Source of the DNA: an uncultured Oscillospiraceae bacterium
GTDB lineage: Bacteria > Bacillota > Clostridia > Oscillospirales > Acutalibacteraceae
Length of the DNA: 64,000 bases
NCBI GenBank assembly: GCA_948471095.1
Contig: CAOKRG010000007.1
Coordinates: 1 to 64,000 of the forward strand
Reading direction: 5' to 3'
Each line of letters starts with the position of its first letter. Within the stretch, counting starts at the first letter, position 1. Made by a program: the position numbers and the translations under genes. Below are positions 51,506 to 61,518 of the stretch, one piece after another. The notes below the pieces were generated by a model, which did no database searches, was not told the origin of the DNA, and worked only from the letters and a program-made list of their open reading frames with translations.

Positions 51506-52348
51506 TTATTGTTTCGCTGTTTGGGCTGGGCGCGTGAGCTGGTAGAAGGCCACGGCGCTGGCGGCCGCCACGTTTAGGGAGTCCACCCCATGGGACATGG
51601 GGATGCGTACCGTGTAGTCGCATTGGGCGATGGTCTGGGGGGCCAGGCCGTCTCCCTCCGTGCCCAAGACAATGGCCAAACGCTCTTCCCGCAGCAGGCG
51701 GGGGTCGGCAATGTCCAGGGAGTCCGCCCGCAGGGCCATGGCGGCGGTGGAAAAGCCCAGCCGCCTTAAAAAGTCCGGCCAATCTTCCGGCAGATAGGCC
51801 CAAGGAACCAAAAACACGTTGCCCATGCTGACCCGCAGGGCCCGCCGGTAGAGGGGGTCGCTGCCCTGGGCGGTAAGGAGCACCGCGTCGATGTCCAGCG
51901 CGGCGGCGGAGCGGAAAATGGCCCCCAGGTTGGTGGGGTTCATTACGTTTTCCAGCACGGCCACCCGGCGCGCGCCCTGGCAGGCCTGTTCCGGCGGGAG
52001 CGGGGCCGGCCTCCGCATGGCGCACAGCATGCCCCGGGTCAGGTGGAAGCCGGTGAGCTGGCACAGCACCTCTTCCGAGGCAACATACACCGGCACGGGG
52101 CCGCAGCGTTCCAACAGAGGGCGGCCCTTGCCCAGGGCGTGCTTTTTCTCCATAAGGAAGGATACCGGCACGCATCCCGCGTCCAGGGCCCGGCCAATGA
52201 CCAGGGGGCTTTCGCCGATGAAGAGGGCGTTGGCCGGGTCCGCCCGGTTTACCAGCTGGTTTTCCGTCAGGCGGGCGTAAACGTCCAGCTCCGGCGCGCA
52301 AAAGTCCGTAATTTCGATCAAGTGAAATGCATCCATACAATTCGCCAT
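51506..52348 (-). CDS. TrmH/SpoU family RNA methyltransferase
   Basis: The protein has 280 residues. The SPOUT knot motifs are visible: ENVMNPTNLGAIFRSAAALDIDAVLL (motif 1), LAIVLGTEGDGLAPQ (motif 2) and RIPMSHGVDSLNVAAASAVAFYQL (motif 3). An N-terminal substrate-binding domain of about 120 residues precedes them. The family 2'-O-methylates ribose in tRNA or 23S rRNA. Which RNA is modified cannot be told. It is monocistronic. Confidence 0.88.
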   Translation of the reverse strand: MANCMDAFHLIEITDFCAPELDVYARLTENQLVNRADPANALFIGESPLVIGRALDAGCVPVSFLMEKKHALGKGRPLLERCGPVPVYVASEEVLCQLTGFHLTRGMLCAMRRPAPLPPEQACQGARRVAVLENVMNPTNLGAIFRSAAALDIDAVLLTAQGSDPLYRRALRVSMGNVFLVPWAYLPEDWPDFLRRLGFSTAAMALRADSLDIADPRLLREERLAIVLGTEGDGLAPQTIAQCDYTVRIPMSHGVDSLNVAAASAVAFYQLTRPAQTAKQ

Positions 52349-52546
52349 CCTTTGCCCTCAGTATAGCCCATTTGCGCAAAAAGAGCAACCTTGAGAACGC
52401 GCCCCGCAAGATATTCATATATATTGCTGAGCAAAGAAAAAATATTTTTTATTTTTCCGTAAAAGAAACAAAACACAAGAGCTGCGTGTTAAAACATCTT
52501 ATAAGAAAGGTAAACCCGGCCCGCGGCGAACCAAAATGGGGCTGTC

Positions 52547-53809
52547 ATGCTGCTTTGCGCGGCGCTTTCCGCCGGCGCGGCGGAGGAGCCTCCCATGCCG
52601 GAGGGCGGCGTGGAGCTGACGGAAGACGATTTTATCGTACCGGAGGCAGCGGCGGCTTACATCGCGGAGTTTTTTGTGGAGGACATGGCGGAGTCCGGCC
52701 ACACCAGATGGAACAGCGGGACCAAGGCGGTGAACACGGTGGTCATGTATGACGAGACCGGCCTTGCGCCCTCCGCCTACGCGGTGGAGTTGACCGAGGG
52801 CTATGTGGTGGTCTCGGCCTATGCGGATGTACCCAGCTTGGTTTTGGAGTGGGCCGACGAGGGGGAGCCGGTGTACAGCGGGGCGTCCCTGGCGGCGGAG
52901 GAAGATCTGATCTACACCAGTCCCCTGGACTATTATGTGACGGATGGGGAAGCGGTGGAGACCCTCCAAGGGGAAGAGGTGGACGCGGAAGAAATTCCCA
53001 CGCCGCTGCAAGACTGCCGCAGCCAGGAGAACGTGGCCCCGGCCCTGCGGGAGACCATAGCGGAGGAAAAGACCGCCTGGTTGGAAGACCATCCGTTTGC
53101 GGCGTATGCGGGGACGGATTCCAATAAAGGGGATTATATTACGGATCCATTCGTATATGCACATAATGCATATACGCAAAGAGGAGAATGGAAATGCACC
53201 GACTGGAAGAATTATTGGGAAAACTACACAGGCTATGCCTTGAGAGATGAGCAAATTCCTGGGTGTAAGAATCCTTGCGTTCCAGTATCAATAACAAACT
53301 TGATGAGACTCTATGGAAATAGGTATGGTACAACAAGTGCAATAGCAATTAAGAATACTTCTAATACTTCGATTTTCAAAAGTATTATCGAGTTGAAATA
53401 TTGGGCTGGTCCTTTTCAGCATTACTATTATAAACCGGATAGCAAAGGAACGACTGGAGATTTGGCTGATGATTTCGCCCGGGATGCTTTTGCAAAATAC
53501 AACATAAATGCGGTCGTGGGGAATATGAGCCACCTCTATGTAAGCCAGGTAAAAGAAGCACTGTCACATACGCACAAAGTGGTGCAAATACACCTGGGGG
53601 CGGATGATGCCAATCCGTACAGAGTGGATGATATTGGTCATGTAGTCGTTGGCTATGCGTACACTGAGCTATGGAATGACTACAGTAATGAGATTTACAC
53701 ATTTATTAAAATATTAGATGGACAGAATACGGGCAATCGTTTCATTGATGCCTCATTTGTCGCGGAACAAGGAACAAGCAGTTTTGCAGTGGTTGATTTT
53801 GCGGGATAA
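52547..53809 (+). CDS. Exported papain-like (C10/streptopain-type) cysteine peptidase, mosaic gene
   Basis: The protein has 420 residues. Likely catalytic residues are Cys in GCKNPCVPVSITNLMRLYG (about residue 248) and His in DIGHVVVGYAY (about residue 367), with an Asp/Asn in ILDGQNTG. This resembles the streptopain fold with an N-terminal inhibitory propeptide (ELTEGYVVVSAYADVPSLVLEW). The start is weak: the residues after the ATG at 52547 look like the end of a signal peptide, and there is no ribosome binding site nearby. The first 570 bp are GC-rich like the host; from about 53120 to the end the gene becomes clearly AT-rich. This suggests that the catalytic half was exchanged by recombination or acquired. 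The 5' end may be damaged. Confidence 0.6.
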   Translation: MLLCAALSAGAAEEPPMPEGGVELTEDDFIVPEAAAAYIAEFFVEDMAESGHTRWNSGTKAVNTVVMYDETGLAPSAYAVELTEGYVVVSAYADVPSLVLEWADEGEPVYSGASLAAEEDLIYTSPLDYYVTDGEAVETLQGEEVDAEEIPTPLQDCRSQENVAPALRETIAEEKTAWLEDHPFAAYAGTDSNKGDYITDPFVYAHNAYTQRGEWKCTDWKNYWENYTGYALRDEQIPGCKNPCVPVSITNLMRLYGNRYGTTSAIAIKNTSNTSIFKSIIELKYWAGPFQHYYYKPDSKGTTGDLADDFARDAFAKYNINAVVGNMSHLYVSQVKEALSHTHKVVQIHLGADDANPYRVDDIGHVVVGYAYTELWNDYSNEIYTFIKILDGQNTGNRFIDASFVAEQGTSSFAVVDFAG

Positions 53810-53831
53810 CATTTTTCCACGGAGGTCTCCC

Positions 53832-54383
53832 ATGAAAAAGAAAAAACCTCTCAAGCGCCTCATTCTGCTCCTACTGGCCGTCCTCATTCTAGCCGGGGCC
53901 GCGTACATAGGCTATGACTATGGCGTTGCCCCCCGGCTGGAATCAAGCCGCTTGGTCTTCGAGCCCTTCTCCGGGAAGCTGTTTAACGTGAACCCCAAAA
54001 GCATTGTGTTCGCTTGGCTTGTAAGACCAGGGAAAGAGAACCTCGAATATAGACGCGATATTTCCGGCAGGAACGGGCCTGCCCGTATCACGAAATTCGC
54101 CGAAGCTCTCAACAACTACCGCTATTCCTTCTGGCTTCCCTGTGGGTGGAACCCGATGGGCTCCTGGACTCCAATGGGCTCCGAAGCCGGGGAGATCGCA
54201 AGCTTCAATTTGTCTTTTTCTGATGGAGATGACTTATACCGATGCTTTTTTGATGAAAACCGCATTTGGGTAGGCCGTCTGTGGAACAACCTGGAGAAGG
54301 GCAAAGAGCCTGTGCGTTGGGTAGAGGGAGCCTGGTACTACGGGGGCCGGGACCTATACGACGCGCTGATGGCGCTGGAATAA
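53832..54383 (+). CDS. Small membrane-anchored protein of unknown function
   Basis: The protein has 183 residues from the ATG at 53832 with GGAGG upstream. A lysine-rich start (MKKKKPLKR) and a hydrophobic stretch at residues 10-30 give a single N-terminal anchor or signal peptide. The rest is soluble, with many Trp, Arg and Tyr and no motif known to me. It starts 22 bp after the protease gene and may be its partner, for example an inhibitor or immunity-type protein; this rests only on position. Confidence 0.65.
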   Translation: MKKKKPLKRLILLLLAVLILAGAAYIGYDYGVAPRLESSRLVFEPFSGKLFNVNPKSIVFAWLVRPGKENLEYRRDISGRNGPARITKFAEALNNYRYSFWLPCGWNPMGSWTPMGSEAGEIASFNLSFSDGDDLYRCFFDENRIWVGRLWNNLEKGKEPVRWVEGAWYYGGRDLYDALMALE

Positions 54384-54392
54384 GGAAAAACA

Positions 54393-54420
54393 AAAGCCGC
54401 GGGGGAAACCCGGCGGCTTT
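54393..54420. terminator. Bidirectional terminator
   Basis: An inverted repeat of AAAGCCGC-GGG type, with GGAAA loop and CCCGGCGGCTTT, with A and T tracts at its ends, lies between the convergent genes ending at 54383 and 54430. Confidence 0.6.
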
Positions 54421-54429
54421 CTCGTTTGA

Positions 54430-55806
54430 TCAGGACCGCTTCCGGTCCTTCTTTTTTCCAAAATTTTCCGGGTCCTTGAACCAGAGGCTTAGGTAGAGGA
54501 AGGAGGGGATCAGCCCCAGCACCCAGCCAATGGGCGCGGCCAGCCAGATGCCCACATAGCCGATGGCCAAAGGCAGCAGCACGGAGATGCCGATCTTCGA
54601 AACCAGCTCCACGATGCTGGAGACCAGCGTCACCTTAACCGCGCCAATGCCCCGTAGGGCGGAGTTCACGGTCCAGATGGCTCCCAGGGCCACAAAGCAG
54701 GCTGCCTCCACCCGGATCATGCTCACCGCCGCGTCCAGCACGTACTGGCTGGGGTTCTCCATGAAGACCAAGGCCAGGGGGCGGGCAAAAAGCAGCATCA
54801 CAACCGTGGAGAGCAGAGCCAGCCCGCCCACAATGCCGACGCCCTTTTTTAGGCCCTCCTGAATGCGGCCGTACTGCTTCGCGCCGAAGTTTTGGCCAGC
54901 GTAGACGGAGAAGGAAAAGGCCACGTTGGAGAAGGAGATGGTGGCCAGCTGCTCCACCTTGCCGCCCACCGTGTAGGCCGCCACAATGTCGGAGCCAAAG
55001 GAGTTGATGACCGCGGTGATGACGAACATGCCCACGCACAGCACCATGCTTTGGAAGCACATGGGCAGGCCGATGCGCAGGTACTCCCGGATCATCGCGC
55101 CGTCAAACCGCCAGGCCTCCCGGCCGGGCTTGAGGCGGGGGTGCTTTTTCAGCATATAGCCGATGCACAGCACCGCCGAGGCGGTCTGGGAGATTACCGT
55201 GGCAAAGGCCACGCCCGCCACGCCGCCCTGGAAGGCCAGCACGAAGAGCAGGTCCAGGCCCACGTTCAGCAGGGAGCTGAAGATCAGGAAATAGAGGGGC
55301 GTTTTGGAGTCCCCGATGGCCCGCAGCACGGAGGTGGCCCCATTGTAGGCGAGCAGGGCGATGGTCAGGCCGCAGGTAATCTGGATGTAGGTGACGGACT
55401 GGTCTATGATGTTTTCCGGCGTGCCCAGCAGGAGCATGACCGGCCGGGCCCCAAAGAGGGACAGTAGGCCCAACGCCACCCCGCCCGCCAGCACCAGGTA
55501 GGCCGCGTGGGTCACGGCCTTGTGGAGGCGGTCCGCCTGCCGGGCCCCCTCGGCCTGGGAGACAATGACCGACAGGCCGTTGGTCAGGCCGTTGCCCATG
55601 AACATGATGAAGGAGAAGGTGGAGCCCGTGGCCCCGATGGCCGCCAGGGCGTCGATGCTGACAAAGCGGCCGACCACAATGGTGTCCACCATGTTGTACA
55701 TCAGTTGGAACACGCCGCCAATCCACATGGGTATGGCGAACAGAATCAACAGCTTCGCGGGGGAGCCCTCGGTCATGTCCAGGTTCGCCGCTTTTGTTTT
55801 TGCCAT
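54430..55806 (-). CDS. MATE family efflux transporter
   Basis: The protein has 458 residues with twelve membrane segments. The start MTEGSPAKLLILFAIPMWIGGVFQLMYNMVDTIVVGRFVSIDALAAIGATG is the standard MATE opening, and the pseudo-symmetric second half begins near residue 235 (REYLRIGLPMCFQSMVLCVG). Such pumps export cationic or drug-like compounds in exchange for sodium or protons. Substrate is unknown. It appears to be alone on the minus strand, with the ABC genes of the same orientation upstream after a gap of about 100 bp. Confidence 0.92.
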   Translation of the reverse strand: MAKTKAANLDMTEGSPAKLLILFAIPMWIGGVFQLMYNMVDTIVVGRFVSIDALAAIGATGSTFSFIMFMGNGLTNGLSVIVSQAEGARQADRLHKAVTHAAYLVLAGGVALGLLSLFGARPVMLLLGTPENIIDQSVTYIQITCGLTIALLAYNGATSVLRAIGDSKTPLYFLIFSSLLNVGLDLLFVLAFQGGVAGVAFATVISQTASAVLCIGYMLKKHPRLKPGREAWRFDGAMIREYLRIGLPMCFQSMVLCVGMFVITAVINSFGSDIVAAYTVGGKVEQLATISFSNVAFSFSVYAGQNFGAKQYGRIQEGLKKGVGIVGGLALLSTVVMLLFARPLALVFMENPSQYVLDAAVSMIRVEAACFVALGAIWTVNSALRGIGAVKVTLVSSIVELVSKIGISVLLPLAIGYVGIWLAAPIGWVLGLIPSFLYLSLWFKDPENFGKKKDRKRS

Positions 55807-55911
55807 AACGGTCTCACGCTTTCCAAATATAAATTTCTACCATTCGAGCCGGAAGGGAGAGGGTCAAAACGCCCGGCAGCGGCCTGCGGCCTCACAAAGA
55901 GAAGCCGCCCC

Positions 55912-57798
55912 CTAAGCCTGCTTTTGAAGCTGCTCCTTGTTGTATTGCAGGGTGTACAGGTTGTAGTACCGGCCCTTCTGGTGGAGCAGCTCCTGGTGGG
56001 TGCCCTGCTCCAGGATCTGGCCGTGGCTGAGCAGAATGATGTTGTCCGCGTGCTGGATGGTGGAGAGCCGGTGGGCCACGATCAGCATGGTGCCGATGTT
56101 CTTCATCTTTTCCAGGGAGTCCTGAATCAGCAGCTCGGTCTCCGTGTCGATGTTGGCGGTGGCCTCGTCCAGAATCATCACGGCGGGCTTATGGATGATG
56201 GTGCGGGCAAAGGAGAGCAGCTGCCGTTGGCCAGCCGAGAAGTTGTTGCCCCGCTCCCGGACCACCTCGTCCAGGCCGTTGTCCAGGCGGTAGATGAAGC
56301 TGTCGGCGTTCACGTACTCGCAGGCCCGGCGGATGTCCTCGTTGGGGAATTCGTCCCGCAGCACAATGTTGCTGCGGATGGTGCCGGAGAACAGGAACAC
56401 ATCCTGAAGCATCTGGCCGAAGTGCCGGCGCAGGGAAGAGAGTGTGATGCTCTTAATATCCATCCCATCAATGAGGATCTGGCCCTTCTGAATGTCATAG
56501 TTCCGGCAGATGAGGGAGAGGATGGTGGACTTGCCCGAGCCCGTGGAGCCCACGAAGGCCACGGTCTGCTTGGGGTCGATGTGGAAGCTGACGCCCTTTA
56601 GGACCCACTCGCCGGGGTTGTAGGCGAACCACACGTCCCGGAACTCGATCTCGCCCCGGATGGTTTCAACGTCCTTGGCCTCCGGGCCGTCCACGATCTC
56701 CGGAACCATGTCCATCACGGTGAAGATTTTCTCCGCCGCCGCAAAGGAGCGCTGCAGCATGTCGAACTGTTCGGCCAGCTGCTGGATGGGGTTGAAGAAC
56801 TTGGAGATGTACATGTAAAAGGAGACGATCAGGCCGCTGGACACGGTCTGGCCCAAAAAGTTCCAGCCGCCGATGTAGCCCCGGCCGCCCAGGTACATCA
56901 GGCACATCACGGAGGAGATGTACAGCATATACACCATGGGCTGGAAGATGCCGAAGACGAACATCCGGCTGCGCTTGGCCTTTTCCAGGGTGCGGGACTT
57001 TTCCAAAAAGTCCTGCATCTTCCGGTCCTCCCGGTTAAAGATCTGGGTGATTTTAATGCCGGAAAGGTTCTCGGAAAGGTAGGTGTTGATGTCCGTGGTG
57101 GCGTCGTTGACCCGCAGATGGACGCTGCGGGAGAAGCGCCGGAAAATGATGGTGAACAGCACCACAAAGGGCACGAAGCACAGGATCATCAGGGTAAGCA
57201 TGTAGTTGAGCATCAGCATGGCCGCCAGCACGCCGAAGATTACCATCACGTTTTTGGCCAGGGTCACAATGATGTTGGTGAACATGAAGGAGATGGCGTT
57301 GGGGTCGTTGCTGACGCGGGTGACCAGCTTGCCCACAGGGATGTTGTTCAACTGCTCGTGGGACAGGCTTTCGATGTGGGTGAACACGTCCTGGCGCATG
57401 GCCGAGAGGATCTTCTGGCCCACCTTTTGCAGCACCATGGCCTGGATGTAGGTGCACACCAGGGACACCAGCAGGACCGCCACATAGACGCCCACAACCG
57501 AGAGCAGATAGGACATTGTAAAGTCGCCCACCACGGTCTCTTCAATGTGGCCCACCAGCAGCGGCGAGACCACCTCATAGCCGATGGACAGCAGCATTAC
57601 AAAGAACACCAGCACGAACTGCCATTTATAGGGTTTCGCGTAGTGGAGTAGCCGCTGGATGATCTCCGAGTCCGGCATGCTGCGCTCCCGGTTTTCCAGG
57701 GCGTTTTTCCGCTTGGCGGTGAAAAAGGCCGCCAAAAACAGAAGCGAGAAGGTCCCAATGATGCCGCCCACAATCAGGACGGGTAAAATATCACGCAT
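55912..57798 (-). CDS. Heterodimeric ABC exporter, subunit with canonical Walker B
   Basis: The protein has 628 residues from the ATG at 57798, chosen for AAGGAGCGG upstream; an earlier ATG at 57819 lies inside the partner gene. The exporter-type membrane domain spans about residues 1-340. NBD motifs: Walker A GSTGSGKSTILSL, signature FSAGQRQLLSFARTII (the usual LSGGQ is altered), Walker B AVMILDEATANID with the catalytic Glu, H-loop IVAHR. Overlap with the upstream subunit by 8 bp indicates a heterodimer. Signature and Walker B patterns are complementary to the partner. Confidence 0.9.
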   Translation of the reverse strand: MRDILPVLIVGGIIGTFSLLFLAAFFTAKRKNALENRERSMPDSEIIQRLLHYAKPYKWQFVLVFFVMLLSIGYEVVSPLLVGHIEETVVGDFTMSYLLSVVGVYVAVLLVSLVCTYIQAMVLQKVGQKILSAMRQDVFTHIESLSHEQLNNIPVGKLVTRVSNDPNAISFMFTNIIVTLAKNVMVIFGVLAAMLMLNYMLTLMILCFVPFVVLFTIIFRRFSRSVHLRVNDATTDINTYLSENLSGIKITQIFNREDRKMQDFLEKSRTLEKAKRSRMFVFGIFQPMVYMLYISSVMCLMYLGGRGYIGGWNFLGQTVSSGLIVSFYMYISKFFNPIQQLAEQFDMLQRSFAAAEKIFTVMDMVPEIVDGPEAKDVETIRGEIEFRDVWFAYNPGEWVLKGVSFHIDPKQTVAFVGSTGSGKSTILSLICRNYDIQKGQILIDGMDIKSITLSSLRRHFGQMLQDVFLFSGTIRSNIVLRDEFPNEDIRRACEYVNADSFIYRLDNGLDEVVRERGNNFSAGQRQLLSFARTIIHKPAVMILDEATANIDTETELLIQDSLEKMKNIGTMLIVAHRLSTIQHADNIILLSHGQILEQGTHQELLHQKGRYYNLYTLQYNKEQLQKQA

Positions 57799-59574
57799 TG
57801 TGCTCCGCTCCTTCCTCATCCAGTTTTTGCAGGTCCACCATTTTTTGGTAGTCGGGGCAGTTCTGGTAGAGCTCCTGGTGGGTTCCCACGGCTACCAATT
57901 TCCCCTGGTCGATAAAGAGAATCTTGTCCATCTGCTCAATGGTGGAGATGCGGTGGGCGATCAAAATGGTGGTCTTTCCGGCCCGGGTCTTCCGCAGGTT
58001 GCCCAGAATGGCCCGCTCGGTGCGGGTGTCCACCGCGGAGACCGAGTCGTCCAAGATCAGAATGGGCGCCTCCTTCATCAGGGCCCGGGCAATGGAGATG
58101 CGCTGCTTCTGTCCGCCGGACACAGTCACACCCCGTTCGCCCAGCACGGTCTCGTAGCCCTGCTGAAAGTCCTCCACGTCCCCGGCCACGTCCGCCATTT
58201 GGGCATATTCCCGCACGGCCTCCCGGTTCCATTCCTGCACGCCGAAGGCGATGTTCCGCTCGATGGTGTCGGAGAAGAGGAAGTTGTCCTGGGGCACATA
58301 GGCGCAGCCCTCCCGCAGGGACCGGATGGTCACGTCGTTCACGTCCTTGCCGTCCACGAAGATGGAGCCGTCCCTCACGTTGTAGGTGCGCAGAATCAGG
58401 TCCACCAAGGTGGTCTTGCCGGAGCCGGTCTTGCCCACCAGGCCCACGTTTTCCCCGGCCTCGATTTTAAAGGAGACGTTTTCCAAAGCGTCGTATTCCC
58501 CGTCCGGGTAGCGGAAGGTCAGGTTCCGGAACTCGATGGAGCCCTTGATCTGGGGCAGATCCTGGGCCCCGGGCCGGTCCACCACCGTTACCTTGGCGTC
58601 CAGCAGCTCGCTGACCCGGTTGAGGGAGGCCTTGCCCCGGCTGGTCATGTCGATGAGCTCGCTGACCGCCATAATGGGCCACACTACCGCGTTAAAGTAG
58701 CCGATGAACTCCACCAGCTGCCCAGCGTTAAAATAGCCCTGATACACCAGGTAGCCGCCGTAGCCCAAAATGACGCAGATCACGCTTTCAATAAACAGAG
58801 TGACAAAAATGCGGAACAGCACCACGGTCTTGGTGTGGTCTATGTTGGCAATTTCGTTTTCCCGGTTCAGCTTTTTAAAAGCCAGCAGCTCCTTGGATTC
58901 CTTTACAAAGGCCTTGATCACCGCGATGCCGGAGAAGCTCTCCTGGGCAAAGTCCGAGAGGTTGGAAAAAGCTTCCTGGCGGATATCCCATTTTTTCATC
59001 ATGCGCTTGCCCACCATGGTGGCCATGGCCAACAGAAGCGCCATGGGAATCATGGAGAAGACCGTGAGCAGGCGGTTCATGTTCCACATCTTGATCACGG
59101 CCAAAGAGCCCATAAACAGCGCGTCGAAGAACATGAGCACGCCCCAGCCGAAGCAGTCCTGCACCGTGTCCAGGTCGTTGGTGAAAAGGCTCATCAGGTT
59201 GCCCACCTTGTTCACCTGGTAGTAGTCCCGGGAGAGGTTTTTGGCGTTGTCAAACATGCGGTTGCGCAGGTCCGCCTCCAGCTTGACCGCCGAGCCCATA
59301 AAGGCGATGCGCCACACAAAGCGGCCGGCCACAATGGCCAAAATCACCCCCACCATGGGCATGCAGATCCGGTCCAGCAGGAAGTCCATGTCAAAGGGCA
59401 CGGTGGCGCCGTCCACCTCCACGAAGCCGTGGTTGACGCCGTTGATGACCATCTGGTACAGGTTGGGGATCACCAGCTGGAAGTAGTCCACCACGATGAG
59501 CGAACACAGGCCCAGCAGCAGGACCCAGCCGAAGCGTATGTAGTACCGGTTGATGTGTCTGCCAAATATCACGG
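57791..59574 (-). CDS. Heterodimeric ABC exporter, subunit with degenerate Walker B
   Basis: The protein has 594 residues from a GTG at 59574 preceded by AGGAGG at good spacing; ATGs at 59599 and 59593 lack a site. It is an exporter-type membrane domain followed by an NBD: Walker A GKTGSGKTTLVDLI, signature VSGGQKQRISIARALM, Walker B ILILDDSVSAVD with Asp in place of the catalytic Glu. This one-weak-site layout is known from TM287/288 and BmrCD, which export drugs or lipids. It is first of the two-gene operon. Confidence 0.9.
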
Positions 59575-59914
59575 GTCTTTCCTCCTTTTTCATCTTCATA
59601 AATTTATATCCACAAGGCAGTATTATAGCACAGTTTTTCCGTTTTTTCCAGCCCCTTTATAAAGATTTCCCCTGCTTTTTATAAAAAATTCCGAATCTCG
59701 GAAGCGCGGGAAAGACGGTTTATAAAGTTTATAAACCTAACCGGGACGCAGGGCGCGGCCGCTCCCGCCGCGCTCGTTGGCTGCGAAATCCGCCTCGTCC
59801 CCCCTTGGCCGTGCCCCGCGCCCCACCTATTCCCCGCACAAAAAAACCGCCCCTTCCGCATTCCCGGCTAGGAAAGCAGGAGGGGCGGGAATCCGGCCGG
59901 GCCGAAAAGGACCG

Positions 59915-59951
59915 CCCAGACCGCGTTTACAGGCTGGAAACGCGGTCTGGG
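59915..59951 (-). terminator. Terminator of the YesM-YesN operon
   Basis: CCCAGACCGCGTTT pairs perfectly with AAACGCGGTCTGGG around a nine-base loop. On the minus strand it lies 28 bp after the regulator stop and is followed by CGGTCCTTTT. The stretch 59600-59914 is otherwise gene-free, being the leader of the ABC operon and this terminator. Confidence 0.7.
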
Positions 59952-59979
59952 TGGCCGCGCGTCCTGAAAGCGGGCCCCC

Positions 59980-61506
59980 TCAATCCGGAGGCTGGGGCGG
60001 GTTCCTTCTGCGGAACTCCGAGGGAGAGAGGGAAAAGTGGTCCCGGAACAGCTGGGAGAAATAAGAAAAATTGCCGTACCCCAGCTCAGCGGCGATCTGG
60101 CTGACCGGTTTGTCCGAGTGGGTCAGCATCTCCTTGGCGGCGTTCATTTTGACATCCGTAATATACTCCACCAGGGATTGGCCGGTTTTTTGGCGGAAGA
60201 CCCGGGAGAGGTATTCCGGGCTCACATGGATGCTCTCCGAAACCTGGTTGCGGCTGATCTCGCCTAAAGCATGGCTTTTCACATAGGCTTTGGCCCGCTC
60301 GACCACCGTGGCGTCGTCTCCCAGCTCCAGCAGGCGGCAGACCTGCCGGTTGACGCCATCCACCCAGGCAAGCAGCTGCGGCAGGGAGTGGGCGGCGTCC
60401 TCCTGAAAGAAGCCTTCCAGCTTTTGGAAGGGGATCTGCTTCTGGTTCAGGAAAATTCCCAGCATTTGGAGATAGTGCTGATAGAACCGGGAGAGGAAGT
60501 CCCGGTTGAGCTGGGAACAGGACTCCAGGTACCGTTTCACGTGGGCGGTAGCTCCTTTCGGTTCCCCCTGGCCCAGCAGGATGGTCCACAGCGGGAAGTC
60601 CGGCTTCGGCTCCGCCCAGGCGGGGGGCCCGCCCTCCCGCTGGGAGGGAAAGAAAAAGACTCCCGAGGATTTTACGATGTTCCGCTCTGTCTGCAAAAGC
60701 GTGAGAATCTCCGGCCGCAGCCCCTCCAGCGGGACCTCCCGGCCCGCGCAGAGAAGGAACTCGGCCAATAGGGCGGCGGCCGCCGTTTCCAGAAAGGACC
60801 AGAGGGCCTGGGAAAGGGCCTCCCGGGGCATGCCGCCCGGGAAGAGGAGCAGGATTTGGCGGGACAGAAGCAGGGGGCGGCAGAGGAGCTGGGGGAAGGA
60901 GTCCGCCGCGATATTGACCACCGCCGGCCTGGTGTCCCAGAAGCTGTTCTCCTCCTGTTTTTGAAAATCCGTCTTGCTGGCGGCCAGCACGGGGACGCAG
61001 GCGTATTCCGGCGTGATGGACACATGGAGCCGGTGGGCGGCGCGCCGGATGGAATCCGGCAGGGGGAGGACCTCCCCTTGGACCAGCTGGCGGAAAAAGG
61101 CCAGCTGCCGGTCTCCCTTTTCCGATTGCATGTCCTTTAGGCGGGCGGCGGCCTTGCCTACCGCCTGTTTGACCTCCTCGAAGGAAACCGGCTTTAGGAT
61201 GTATTCCATGGTTTCCAGGGAGAGGGCCTCCTTGGCGTAGGCAAAGTTGGCATGGCCGGTGAGAAAAATGCTGATGGTGCCGTAGCCCCGCTCCCGCATC
61301 CAGTGCAGCAGCTCCAGGCCGCTGCCCGCGGGCATTTCTATATCGCAGAGCATAATGTCGACCCGCTCCTTGCCAAAGACCTTTTGCGCCTGGCTCATGC
61401 TGAATGCGGTGAACACCCGCGTGACGCCCAGGGAGCCCCAGTCGATGGAATCCCGCAGGCGCTTTACGGTAAGGTCCTCGTCGTCAACGATCAAAAGATG
61501 CGCCAT
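59980..61506 (-). CDS. AraC-type response regulator (YesN-like)
   Basis: The protein has 508 residues. The N-terminal receiver is intact: LLIVDDEDL (acidic pair), IMLCDIEMPAGSG (phospho-Asp at about residue 54), and EYILKPVSF (Lys). A middle region of about 250 residues has no named domain. The C-terminal AraC domain has VSESIHVSPEYLSRVFRQKTGQS and IAAELGYGNFSYFSQLFRDHFSLSPSEFRR. It lies 12 bp after the sensor kinase gene, forming a two-component pair that usually activates the adjacent sugar ABC transporter. GAGGAGG precedes its ATG. Confidence 0.92.
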   Translation of the reverse strand: MAHLLIVDDEDLTVKRLRDSIDWGSLGVTRVFTAFSMSQAQKVFGKERVDIMLCDIEMPAGSGLELLHWMRERGYGTISIFLTGHANFAYAKEALSLETMEYILKPVSFEEVKQAVGKAAARLKDMQSEKGDRQLAFFRQLVQGEVLPLPDSIRRAAHRLHVSITPEYACVPVLAASKTDFQKQEENSFWDTRPAVVNIAADSFPQLLCRPLLLSRQILLLFPGGMPREALSQALWSFLETAAAALLAEFLLCAGREVPLEGLRPEILTLLQTERNIVKSSGVFFFPSQREGGPPAWAEPKPDFPLWTILLGQGEPKGATAHVKRYLESCSQLNRDFLSRFYQHYLQMLGIFLNQKQIPFQKLEGFFQEDAAHSLPQLLAWVDGVNRQVCRLLELGDDATVVERAKAYVKSHALGEISRNQVSESIHVSPEYLSRVFRQKTGQSLVEYITDVKMNAAKEMLTHSDKPVSQIAAELGYGNFSYFSQLFRDHFSLSPSEFRRRNPPQPPD

Positions 61507-61518
61507 AAGAACGCCTCC

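Noticed and set aside
55912-59574. Possible link of this ABC exporter to the mobile cargo ABC pair
   Set aside because: Different motif patterns (one degenerate site here, two competent sites there) and distant location; the two are separate exporters.
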